From Pseudomonas simiae (GTDB lineage Bacteria > Pseudomonadota > Gammaproteobacteria > Pseudomonadales > Pseudomonadaceae), in assembly GCF_900111895.1 (NCBI RefSeq), contig NZ_FOKB01000004.1:186001-250000 (forward strand): a stretch of 64,000 bases of DNA, given 5' to 3'. Below are positions 56,576 through 64,000 of this stretch, in pieces. Made by a program: the position numbers and the translations under genes. Within the stretch, counting starts at the first letter, position 1. Every line of letters begins with the position of its first letter. The notes beneath the pieces are model-generated. The model was not told the origin of the DNA, did not search any database, and saw only the letters and a program-made list of their open reading frames with translations.

Positions 56576-57496
56576 ATGCGTTTACGTCATATCGAAGTGA
56601 TTCAGGCCATCTTGCAGACCGGACACCTCGGCACGGCCGCCGAGTGGTTGCAACTTTCCGTGGGCGATGTAGACGCGGCGCTCAAGGACGCCGAGCAGCA
56701 GCTTGGTTTCATGCTGTTCGCCAGTGTGCGTGGACGCTTGCAGGCCACCCGGGAAACCCTCGAGCTGCAAGCCGAAATCGCCCATGTCTATGAAGCGCTG
56801 GAACCGGTGCAACGACTGGCCAGCCGCTTGAAACACCCTCACGCCCCGACCCTGCGCGCCCTCTGTACGCCGCCCCTGGCCAATCAGCTGTTGCCGCACA
56901 GCATTGCGCTACTGCGCCGGCGTTTCCAGGACACTCCGTGCAACCTGTCGAGCCAGACGACCCGAGAGATCGTCAGGAGCCTGCTGCTGCACGAAGCCGA
57001 TGTGGGCTTGAGCTTGCATGACCCGGAACACCCGCAGATTCACAGCACCGTACTGGCTCAGGGCAAACTGCAGTTGCTCGCCCCCCATGGCTGGCTCAAG
57101 CCCAAACAGAAATACATCGCGCTACAGGAGCTGGCAGGACAATCGATGATCGGCCTGGAAGGCCAGGACCCGCTCAGCCGCCTGTTGGACGCCAAGCTGC
57201 AAGCCCTGCGCCCGCAGCCGGTGGTGCAGACGCGCGTACAGACCTATCAGATGATGCGCAGCCTGGTGGAAGCCGGAGAAGGCCTGGCAGTGGTCGACCC
57301 CTTCACCGCGTTCGGCGCACGGGAGGCTGGGCTGGATGCGTGCCCGGTGTCGCCGCCGATCCTGATCAGCCTGTACGCGCTCACCCTCAAGGACGGCGTG
57401 ACCACCCCGGCGCTGAATGCGCTGCTGGAGATCGTCACGCAAAAGGCCGAGGGCCTGCTCGCCAGCGACACAAAACCCCTCCCCCCTACACCTTGA
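56576..57496 (+). CDS. LysR-family transcriptional regulator
   Basis: 306 residues. The N-terminal winged HTH (about 1-60, RLRHIEVIQAILQTGHLGTAAEWLQLSVGDVDAALKDAEQQLG spread over 2-45) is followed by the periplasmic-binding-like effector domain (about 90-290). No divergent target gene adjoins it in the usual LysR way; the upstream neighbour on the other strand is the small membrane protein. Effector unknown. Its last 11 bases overlap the convergent GNAT gene. Confidence 0.9.
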   Translation: MRLRHIEVIQAILQTGHLGTAAEWLQLSVGDVDAALKDAEQQLGFMLFASVRGRLQATRETLELQAEIAHVYEALEPVQRLASRLKHPHAPTLRALCTPPLANQLLPHSIALLRRRFQDTPCNLSSQTTREIVRSLLLHEADVGLSLHDPEHPQIHSTVLAQGKLQLLAPHGWLKPKQKYIALQELAGQSMIGLEGQDPLSRLLDAKLQALRPQPVVQTRVQTYQMMRSLVEAGEGLAVVDPFTAFGAREAGLDACPVSPPILISLYALTLKDGVTTPALNALLEIVTQKAEGLLASDTKPLPPTP

Positions 57497-58052
57497 ACAA
57501 CCGATACCAGAATATCGCCACTTCGCGGGTTTGCGGGTCAATGCCTCGATAGCGCAGGTGGTCGACCCCACCCATCACGTAACCGCAACGCTCATACAAT
57601 CGGCAGGCGCCGAGGTTGTTGTTCTGGGTTTCCAGCATCATGCCCGGCAGGTTTTTCTTGCGGCTCCAGAACTGCGCCACATCCAACAACGCCTTGGCTA
57701 CCCCGTGGCGTCGCGCGGGCAAGGCCACTGCCAGCTCGTCGACATGGGCAAAACCATTCCAATTGGTGCTGACCACGATATGTCCCACCGGGCGATCATC
57801 CAGGTAGGCCATGAAGATTGCGCTGTCGGGCGCATCGCGGAAACTGGCGAACTCTTCAGGGTCGATGCCATAACACTTGCGGTACGGCAATATTCGCTCC
57901 ACGGGCCATTGATCGACTCGCTTGCCCATCTGTGGCTCACCGTAGGCGCTGACCTCAAAGCTGAAATCATTACCCCACACGTAGGCATCAAAACCTTCGT
58001 CGGCGACGCGTACACTGAGCCCTGGATACTTCGGGTTCATTACAGCTTGCAT
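57486..58052 (-). CDS. GNAT-family N-acetyltransferase
   Basis: 188 residues from the ATG at 58052, with AAGG 6 bases upstream; earlier ATG or TTG codons would overlap the decarboxylase stop. GNAT features are FMAYLDDRPVGHIVVS and VDELAVALPARRHGVAKALLD (with a variant RRHGVAxALL acetyl-CoA loop), then MMLETQNNNLGACRLYERCGY. Substrate unknown. It begins 9 bases after the decarboxylase stop, so may be co-transcribed with ldcA. Confidence 0.87.
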   Translation of the reverse strand: MQAVMNPKYPGLSVRVADEGFDAYVWGNDFSFEVSAYGEPQMGKRVDQWPVERILPYRKCYGIDPEEFASFRDAPDSAIFMAYLDDRPVGHIVVSTNWNGFAHVDELAVALPARRHGVAKALLDVAQFWSRKKNLPGMMLETQNNNLGACRLYERCGYVMGGVDHLRYRGIDPQTREVAIFWYRLFKV

Positions 58053-58060
58053 AAACATCC

Positions 58061-60316
58061 TTAACCCTTGATGCAATCAACGGTGTAACAACGACCACTG
58101 CCGTCATCTTCGTGTTGCAACCCATGAACATCGGCGACAAAACCGGGGAAACTGCTATCGAATGTCCGGGCAAAAGCCAGGTAGTCGATGATCGAGCGCG
58201 TCGACTCGGTAAAGCGCTCGCCCGGCATGATCAACGGAATGCCCGGCGGATAAGGCACCAGCATCACGGCTGCGATGCGCCCTGGCAAGGCGTCGATGGA
58301 AACCGCTTCCACTTCACCCCTGACCAACTGGTCGTAGGCGTCGGCGGGTTTCATCGCGATTTCCGGCAGAACGGTGTACATCCGTTTGAGGTGTTTCGCG
58401 GTGGCGTTGCTGCGGTAACAGCTGTGCAATTGGTCGCACAGGTCGCGCAGGCCCAGGCCTTGATAGCGCGTCGGGCCTTGGGCAAAAACCGAGGGCAGGC
58501 AACTGGCCAGGCTGACATTGGCGTCGTAGCTGCGCTTGAATTCCAGCAACTCGGTGAGCAAGGTACTCCATTTGCCCTTGGTGATGCCCATGGAAAACAG
58601 TACAAGGAAAGAATACAGCCCGGTTTTTTCCACCACCAGGCCCCGCTCCCAGAGGAATTTGCTGACAACCGCTGCGGGAATCCCGCAATCGCTGAGGGCA
58701 CCTCCCGCAGTGAGGCCGGGCATCACCAGTGTCACCTTGATCGGGTCCAGTAGCACATAGTCTTCGGCCACGTCGCCAAAGCCATGCCAGTCATCTTGAG
58801 GGTGCAATAGCCAATCTGCGGTGACGACGCGGTCGATTCCGGCTACCGACGGCGGCTGCCAGATCGAAAACCACCAGTCCTCTTCAGCAATGTGCTGGCG
58901 CAAGTTGGCCAACGCGCGGCGAAAACTCAACGCCTCGTCGAACATTTCCTGCAACAGCGAACGCCCGGCCGGACCTTCCATCATCGCCGACGCCACATCC
59001 AGCGAAGCAATGATGCTGTATTGCGGCGAGGTGGAGATATGCATCATGAAGGCTTCGTTGAAACGGTCACGGTCCAACTGGCGGGCGCCGCCATCTTGCA
59101 CATGGATCATCGAGGCCTGGCTGAAAGCCGCCAGCAGCTTGTGGGTCGAGTGGGTGGTGAATACCAGTGGGCTGTCCGGAGTGCGCGAGGTGCCCATGCC
59201 GTAGCGCCCGGCGAAAAACTCATGAAACGCGGCGTAGGCGTACCAGGCCTCATCAAAATGCAGCACCTCGACGCTATTGCCCAGTTGCTGCTTGATCAGC
59301 TCAGCGTTGTAGCACAAGCCATCGTAGGTGGAGTTGGTCACCACCGCCAGCTTCACTTTCGGCGGGCGGCCACGGGTGAGCGGGCTGGCGTCGATCTTGG
59401 CGCGGATGGATTCGGGGCTGAACTCGCTCAAGGGAATCGGACCGATAATCCCCAGCTCGTTGCGTTCGGGGCACAGGTACAACGGGATGGCGCCGGTCAT
59501 GATGATCGAGTGCAGCACGGACTTATGGCAATTGCGGTCCACCAGCACCAGGTCATCGCGCCCGACCATGGAATGCCAGACGATCTTGTTGGCGGTGGAC
59601 GTGCCGTTGATGACGAAAAAGGTGTGGTCGGCGCCAAAGTTGCGCGCAGCGCGGGCCTCGGCTTCAGCCAGAGGCCCGGTGTGGTCCAGCAGCGAGCCCA
59701 GTTCGGGCACTGACACAGACAGGTCCGAGCGCAGGGTGTTTTCCCCGAAGAACTGATGAAACGCCTGCCCCACCGGGCTCTTGCGGTAGGCCACGCCACC
59801 GCCATGACCGGGGGTGTGCCAGGAATAGTTGGAGTCGGCGGTGTGCTGCACCAGCGCCTTGAAGAACGGCGGCAACAGGCCATCCAAATAAGTGCGGGCC
59901 GCGCGCGCGACTTGCCGCGCAAGGAACGGCACGGTGTCTTCGAACAGGTAGAGAATGCCGCGCAGTTGGTTGAGCTCGCTCATGGCGTCGGCGGGCGCGT
60001 TTTCCAGGGTAACTTGCTCGCCCAGGGCAAAGATTGGCAAGTTGGGTGCCCGCAGCCGCGCCAGGCGGATCAGCTCGACCATGTTTTGCAGCAGATGGGT
60101 ATTCTCGCCAGCGCCCTCGGCGGCGATCAGCATGCACGCCAAACCGTGATGGGTGGAAGCCACCAGTCGCCCCTCGGCGTAATCCACGGCGGAAAAAATA
60201 CTGAAGCCCTCTTGTTCCAGCTCTCGGGCGATACCTCGGACCCGGTCACCGGCAACGGTGTCGGCCTTGATGTCACGGTGCACGATAAGGACAGGAAACT
60301 TCAGGTCTTTGTACAT
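58061..60316 (-). CDS. ldcA: Orn/Lys/Arg decarboxylase, LdcA type
   Basis: 751 residues, the length of the large fold-type-I amino-acid decarboxylases. An N-terminal receiver-like wing domain (about 1-130) precedes the PLP domain, with SWHTPGHGGGVAYRKSP, FVINGTSTANKIV, FDEAWYAYAAFH and the PLP-lysine in THSTHKLLAAFSQAS. Gene order (ldcA-dnaQ-rnhA-methyltransferase-gloB-mltD) matches the P. aeruginosa region of the lysine decarboxylase LdcA, so lysine to cadaverine is the likely reaction. Arginine or ornithine activity cannot be excluded by sequence alone. Confidence 0.9.
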   Translation of the reverse strand: MYKDLKFPVLIVHRDIKADTVAGDRVRGIARELEQEGFSIFSAVDYAEGRLVASTHHGLACMLIAAEGAGENTHLLQNMVELIRLARLRAPNLPIFALGEQVTLENAPADAMSELNQLRGILYLFEDTVPFLARQVARAARTYLDGLLPPFFKALVQHTADSNYSWHTPGHGGGVAYRKSPVGQAFHQFFGENTLRSDLSVSVPELGSLLDHTGPLAEAEARAARNFGADHTFFVINGTSTANKIVWHSMVGRDDLVLVDRNCHKSVLHSIIMTGAIPLYLCPERNELGIIGPIPLSEFSPESIRAKIDASPLTRGRPPKVKLAVVTNSTYDGLCYNAELIKQQLGNSVEVLHFDEAWYAYAAFHEFFAGRYGMGTSRTPDSPLVFTTHSTHKLLAAFSQASMIHVQDGGARQLDRDRFNEAFMMHISTSPQYSIIASLDVASAMMEGPAGRSLLQEMFDEALSFRRALANLRQHIAEEDWWFSIWQPPSVAGIDRVVTADWLLHPQDDWHGFGDVAEDYVLLDPIKVTLVMPGLTAGGALSDCGIPAAVVSKFLWERGLVVEKTGLYSFLVLFSMGITKGKWSTLLTELLEFKRSYDANVSLASCLPSVFAQGPTRYQGLGLRDLCDQLHSCYRSNATAKHLKRMYTVLPEIAMKPADAYDQLVRGEVEAVSIDALPGRIAAVMLVPYPPGIPLIMPGERFTESTRSIIDYLAFARTFDSSFPGFVADVHGLQHEDDGSGRCYTVDCIKG

Positions 60317-60407
60317 GAGTGCTTGTAGTCCTGAGGGCTATGCACTCAAGGGTAGAAGCTTGGGGGCGATGACGCGAATGAAGATTTTTAAAGCGCGGTA
60401 AGCCACA

Positions 60408-60436
60408 GTAGAAGCCGGCTCGCCGGCTCCTACGGG
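60408..60436. repeat. Single REP palindrome downstream of dnaQ
   Basis: GCCGGC-TC-GCCGGC within TAGAAGCCGGCTCGCCGGCT; a lone REP unit just after the dnaQ stop, between dnaQ and ldcA. Confidence 0.75.
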
Positions 60437-60443
60437 GTTTGAC

Positions 60444-61190
60444 TCATTGTTGGGTCAGGGTCGACCACAACGCCGGCGCACCCGCCGATTTGGCAATCGC
60501 TTCCAACCGCGCCGCATGCTCGGCCAGATCCTGCTCACTGGCGCGGATGATCGTGGTTGGCTTGCGGTCGGCCGGCAAGCGGCGGATTTCCGAAGGGCGA
60601 TTACCCGAACCCTCCGCCGAGCCGCTGCCGTCAGAGGCGTTACCGGCCAGGGACAGGCTGGTCTGCCCGCCGGTCATGGTCAGGTAGACGTCGGCAAGAA
60701 TCTCGGAGTCGAGCAAGGCGCCGTGGAGTTCACGGCCCGAGTTATCGACGCCATAACGTTTGCACAAGGCATCGAGGCTGTTGCGCTGGCCGGGGTGACG
60801 CTCACGGGCCATCATCAAGGTGTCGAGGATCGAGCAGTGCTGGGAAATGTCTGCGCGATCGGTCTGCCCCATCAGGGCAAATTCGTTGTTGATGAAGCCG
60901 ACGTCAAACGCCGCGTTATGGATGATCAGCTGGGCGCCGTTGATGAATTCGAAGAACTCATCGGCGACTTCAGCGAAACGCGGCTTGCCCTTGAGGAATT
61001 CGTCAGTGATACCGTGGACGCCGATCGCGCCTTCGTCACTGTCGCGGTCCGGTTGCAGGTAGACGTGGAAGTGACGCCCGGTGAGGCGCCGACCCATCAA
61101 TTCGACACAGCCGATTTCAATGATCCGGTGGCCGTCGGTCACCGGCATGCCGGTGGTTTCGGTATCGAGTACAACAGATCGGATGGCCAT
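60444..61190 (-). CDS. dnaQ: DNA polymerase III epsilon subunit (proofreading)
   Basis: 248 residues. DEDDh exonuclease with D9 and E11 in LDTETTG, the ExoII Asp in HNAAFDVGF and the ExoIII pair in HGALLDSEILADVYL (His and Asp). A C-terminal tail (about 190-248) with a linker rich in Ser/Gly and then a helix should bind the alpha subunit. It corrects errors during replication. rnhA lies 64 bases upstream on the same strand. Confidence 0.97.
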   Translation of the reverse strand: MAIRSVVLDTETTGMPVTDGHRIIEIGCVELMGRRLTGRHFHVYLQPDRDSDEGAIGVHGITDEFLKGKPRFAEVADEFFEFINGAQLIIHNAAFDVGFINNEFALMGQTDRADISQHCSILDTLMMARERHPGQRNSLDALCKRYGVDNSGRELHGALLDSEILADVYLTMTGGQTSLSLAGNASDGSGSAEGSGNRPSEIRRLPADRKPTTIIRASEQDLAEHAARLEAIAKSAGAPALWSTLTQQ

Positions 61191-61254
61191 CAGGGTTCAG
61201 CTCTCAACGGTGTGGTGTGATTCAAGGGGCGCGATATTAACACGTGAGTCGGCA

Positions 61255-61707
61255 TCAGCTCTGCTTGTAGCCGCGCACTTCGTCCACGCCACGGTTGGCC
61301 AATTGGTCGGCGCGCTCGTTGCCAGGATGGCCGATGTGACCACGCACCCACTTCCAGGTGATGTCATGGCGATTGCATTGCTCGTCGAGGAGTTGCCACA
61401 GGTCGGCATTTTTTACCGGTTCCTTGGCCGCCGTCTTCCAGCCGCGTTTCTTCCAGTTGACCATCCACTCGTTGATGCCCTTCATCACGTATTGCGAGTC
61501 GGTCACCAGCAGCACGTTGCAGCGGCGCTTGAGTTCTTCCAGGCCGCGAATGGCGCCCATCAGTTCCATACGGTTGTTGGTGGTATTAGGCTCGCCGCCC
61601 CACAACTCTTTCTCTACGCCCTTGCACACCAGCAACGCGCCCCAGCCGCCAGGGCCCGGGTTGCCCTTGCAGGCGCCATCGGTGAAGATTTCTACGCTAT
61701 CGGTCAT
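61255..61707 (-). CDS. rnhA: Ribonuclease HI
   Basis: 150 residues from the ATG at 61707, which puts the catalytic residues at the standard positions D10, E48, D70 and D134; an ATG six codons earlier is possible. The motifs are [31 protein letters not shown] and GNERADQLA. It cuts the RNA of RNA-DNA hybrids, for example during primer removal. It is 30 bases downstream of the methyltransferase gene. Confidence 0.96.
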   Translation of the reverse strand: MTDSVEIFTDGACKGNPGPGGWGALLVCKGVEKELWGGEPNTTNNRMELMGAIRGLEELKRRCNVLLVTDSQYVMKGINEWMVNWKKRGWKTAAKEPVKNADLWQLLDEQCNRHDITWKWVRGHIGHPGNERADQLANRGVDEVRGYKQS

Positions 61708-61737
61708 CGGTTGCTCGGTATTCATTCAAAAAGAGGG

Positions 61738-62496
61738 TCATGCATCGCTTTGCTTGCGGTTGACCTTGGCCATCGGCATCGGCACCAGCTTGCCCATCGG
61801 CTCGCGGCGTACCGGTTGCACCGGCCGCAACCCAACCACGATCTTGCGCGCCACCAGCAGATAGAAGCCGCCACCCGACAATTGCCACGCACCTGCGCGG
61901 CGTTCCCAGCCGGCCAGGCGGGCTTGCCACTTGGTCGACGCAAGCGGCGGACGATAGCACCCGAAGCGGCGTTTCTCCAGCGCGAAGCCCAGCAGGTTCA
62001 GCCAGTCTCCTACCCGCTGCGGCGAGATACAGCGCGCCTGGCGCAAGGCGTCGTGGGCGAATACATGGCGCAAGCCCCAACTGCTCCAAGGGTTGATCCC
62101 GACAATAAGCAAATGGCCACCAGGGCGTACGCTGCTCGCCGCTTCGCGCAGCAAACCGTGGGGCGACAGGCAGAAATCCAGGCCATGCTGCAACACCACC
62201 ACGTCGGCGGCGTGCTCGCTCAAGGGCCAGGCCTGTTCCTCGCAGACGATCTCTACCCCTGGCAACGGCGCGCCCAGGCGCACATTGCGCTGCACTTGGG
62301 GGGCGCACGGCGGCGTTTCGGCCGAAGGACCGTAATGCACCAGGTAGCCACCAAAGAACCGGCCCAGCTCGTCTTCGAGCATGCGCCGTTCCTCGTCCAG
62401 CAAAAATTGCCCGATCGGACCGGACAGCCATTCGCGGGCTGCGCCGATCAGGGCCAGCCACTCAGGATCGGCCTGGGCGAACGCTTTATCAGTCAT
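61738..62496 (-). CDS. Class I SAM-dependent methyltransferase
   Basis: 252 residues from the ATG at 62496 (GGAG 6 bases upstream). Only part of the SAM site is typical: [39 protein letters not shown] fits motifs IV-V spread over residues 95-135, while the first Gly-rich loop is weak. In other pseudomonads this position (between rnhA and gloB) holds the same gene, of unknown substrate. Divergent from gloB across 65 bases. Confidence 0.86.
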   Translation of the reverse strand: MTDKAFAQADPEWLALIGAAREWLSGPIGQFLLDEERRMLEDELGRFFGGYLVHYGPSAETPPCAPQVQRNVRLGAPLPGVEIVCEEQAWPLSEHAADVVVLQHGLDFCLSPHGLLREAASSVRPGGHLLIVGINPWSSWGLRHVFAHDALRQARCISPQRVGDWLNLLGFALEKRRFGCYRPPLASTKWQARLAGWERRAGAWQLSGGGFYLLVARKIVVGLRPVQPVRREPMGKLVPMPMAKVNRKQSDA

Positions 62497-62561
62497 TGCA
62501 TTCTCCAACTCGCCTAGACGTTCTAAGATGCACCAATGTGTTCAGCTTGGCGAATCGAAGA

Positions 62562-63329
62562 ATGATACAGATCAGTGCCCTGCCCGCCTTCACCGATAAC
62601 TACATCTGGTTGTTACAAGACCCGAGTACCCAGCGCTGCGCCGTGGTCGACCCCGGCGATGCCGCGCCGGTGCTGGCTTGGCTAAAGCAGAACCCTGAGT
62701 GGGCCCTGAGCGACATCCTGATCACTCACCACCACCATGACCATGTCGGCGGCGTCGAACACCTCAAACGGGTGACTGACGCCAAGGTCTACGGCCCGGC
62801 CAACGAAAAGATCCCTGCGCGGGACGTAGCCCTGAACGATAACGATCGCATCAGCGTGCTCGGCTGGGATTTTGACATTTATACAGTGCCGGGCCACACC
62901 CTGGGGCATATCGCCTTTTATCACCTGGGCGTGCTGTTCTGTGGCGACACCCTGTTCGCCGCCGGTTGCGGGCGCCTGTTCGAAGGCACGCCAGCACAGA
63001 TGCACACTTCACTTGAACGTTTGGCCGCCCTGCCCGCTGACACCTTGGTGTACTGCACCCACGAATACACGCAGAGTAATCTCAAGTTTGCCCAGGCCGT
63101 GGAACCGGACAACGCCGATATCGCCCAACGGGTGGAAATCGTCCGCCAATTACGGGAACGTGGCGAGATCACGCTGCCTTCCAACCTGGCCCTGGAAAAG
63201 CGCACCAACCCCTTTCTGCGCACCTCTGAAACATCCGTTAAACAAAAAGCGGACGAACGGAGTGGACGCGACAACCGCTCTGGGGCCGAGGTATTTGCTA
63301 GCCTGAGGGCTTGGAAAGATAAGTTCTAA
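62562..63329 (+). CDS. gloB: Hydroxyacylglutathione hydrolase (glyoxalase II)
   Basis: 255 residues from the ATG at 62562. The metallo-beta-lactamase fold has the two-metal motif THHHHDH (residues 55-61), further His near 110 (GHTLGH) and 168 (CTHEYT), and the glutathione-binding C-terminal segment (NPFLRTSE). It hydrolyses S-D-lactoylglutathione to D-lactate, completing methylglyoxal removal. mltD follows 98 bases later on the same strand. Confidence 0.97.
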   Translation: MIQISALPAFTDNYIWLLQDPSTQRCAVVDPGDAAPVLAWLKQNPEWALSDILITHHHHDHVGGVEHLKRVTDAKVYGPANEKIPARDVALNDNDRISVLGWDFDIYTVPGHTLGHIAFYHLGVLFCGDTLFAAGCGRLFEGTPAQMHTSLERLAALPADTLVYCTHEYTQSNLKFAQAVEPDNADIAQRVEIVRQLRERGEITLPSNLALEKRTNPFLRTSETSVKQKADERSGRDNRSGAEVFASLRAWKDKF

Positions 63330-63427
63330 TAGGAAGCAATCTGATACGTAATTTCTGAATGGTTGACCGGAACCAAACGGGTTTCTAGAATCGCCCGACA
63401 TTTTTGCCCGGAACTTACTTCCAGCCA

Positions 63428-64000
63428 ATGTCGTCATCTATTCGTAAATCCAACCATTCAGACGCATTGACCCGCCTGGCTCAAGCTGTGGCGGTGGCTG
63501 TGTCCGCCACGCTGGCGGGCTGCCAATCAAGCAATTTCACCGCACAATCCACCGTGCAACCCAAGCCAAACCTTACTGCCAAGATCAAACAGAAACCCGT
63601 CATCTGGCTTTCGGACAAGCCGGCTCCCGAAGTGCCCCAGGATGTTTGGGAGCGTATGCGACGGGGCTTTCAACTGCAGGACGGTGTAGGCGTCAACCCG
63701 CGTATCGAACAACAGCGCCTGTGGTTCGCCAGCAACCCTTCCTTCCTTGAGAACGCCGGCGAACGCGGCAGCCTTTACATTCATTACATCGTCGAACGCC
63801 TTGAAGAGCGCAACATGCCCCTGGAACTGGCACTGCTGCCAGTGATTGAAAGCGCCTACAACCCGATGGCCTATTCGCGCAGCGATGCGGTCGGTCTATG
63901 GCAGTTCATCCCCTCCACCGGGCGCTACTTCAATCTGCGCCAGACCCGTGCCTACGATGGCCGCCGCGACATCACCGCCTCCACCACAGCCGCCCTTGAC
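63428..64000 (+). CDS. mltD: Membrane-bound lytic murein transglycosylase D, 5' part
   Basis: 191 residues are inside the window and the frame is still open at the right edge. A lipoprotein signal ends LAG-C32. The lytic transglycosylase domain starts near 115, with the catalytic Glu141 in LLPVIESAYNPMAYS and the following GLWQFIPSTGRYF. The C-terminal LysM repeats of MltD lie beyond the window. It cleaves peptidoglycan glycan strands at the outer membrane. Start chosen at 63428 where the lipoprotein signal begins. Confidence 0.93.
   Translation, partial: MSSSIRKSNHSDALTRLAQAVAVAVSATLAGCQSSNFTAQSTVQPKPNLTAKIKQKPVIWLSDKPAPEVPQDVWERMRRGFQLQDGVGVNPRIEQQRLWFASNPSFLENAGERGSLYIHYIVERLEERNMPLELALLPVIESAYNPMAYSRSDAVGLWQFIPSTGRYFNLRQTRAYDGRRDITASTTAALD

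Overview
The window is a chromosomal segment of a fluorescent Pseudomonas, most likely the P. fluorescens species group. The evidence is the gene content and order (a complete fapABCDEF amyloid operon; the block ldcA-dnaQ-rnhA-methyltransferase-gloB-mltD known from pseudomonads), cti, Pseudomonas-type REP/REPIN palindromes with the GTAGGAGC...GCTCCTAC signature, and high-GC codon use throughout. I see no tRNA, rRNA, CRISPR array, prophage or complete insertion sequence. Both ends cut a gene: the left edge falls inside a toxin-like metallopeptidase gene and the right edge inside mltD.

Layout. 1-1.8 kb: the 3' part of a large toxin-like protein with an aspzincin-type zinc site, and a small PepSY protein. 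1.9-9.4 kb: an orphan FecR-type anti-sigma regulator, then fapA-F (functional amyloid, its protease FapD and its outer-membrane pore FapF). A strong intrinsic terminator lies inside the operon after the fibre subunit gene fapC, and a sigma-54 activator with a degenerate receiver domain is convergent at the far end. 9.6-13.8 kb: a tightly overlapped gnd-zwf-HAD phosphatase operon for the oxidative pentose phosphate route, flanked by two small conserved genes. 13.9-18.5 kb: a phosphoethanolamine transferase, then a Fur-box-preceded TonB-dependent siderophore receptor and a small secreted protein. 18.5-22.6 kb: GNAT acetyltransferase, ZapE-like ATPase, SnoaL-like protein, WYL regulator and a divergent aldo/keto reductase. 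22.6-30.2 kb: nadK-metallophosphatase-glpG-DUF1315-DUF2797-pepN as one minus-strand run with overlapping junctions, and a divergent DUF1853 gene.

30.3-40.1 kb is a cobalamin island. On the minus strand cobW-cobN-chlI-chlD (cobalt insertion) sits behind one cobalamin riboswitch; on the plus strand cbtB-cbtA-cobE-cobM (cobalt uptake and corrin-ring synthesis) sits behind a second, divergent one. Between the two riboswitches lies a 396-bp non-coding element with about 55-bp terminal inverted repeats; a second copy, carrying a nested REPIN, lies at 40.8-41.2 kb. 40.1-47.7 kb: nfuA, cti and the B12-dependent methionine synthase metH. metH and cobM both have a MetR-type box (CATGAA-N5-TTCATG) upstream, which suggests that cofactor supply and cofactor use may share a regulator.

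47.7-55.6 kb: a sugar-type periplasmic binding protein, an unannotated-looking 37-residue membrane microprotein, cysI plus its DUF934 partner, a MerR regulator facing an Old Yellow Enzyme gene across a perfect MerR-type operator, poxB, and an FMN reductase. 55.8-64 kb: two small proteins, a LysR regulator, a GNAT acetyltransferase, lysine/arginine-type decarboxylase ldcA, dnaQ, rnhA, a methyltransferase, gloB and the start of mltD.

The window is mostly recognisable core and accessory Pseudomonas genes. The parts most worth pursuing are regulatory: the control of fap (orphan FecR, internal terminator, unusual sigma-54 activator), the paired MetR boxes on metH and cobM, and the non-autonomous inverted-repeat element between two cobalamin riboswitches.
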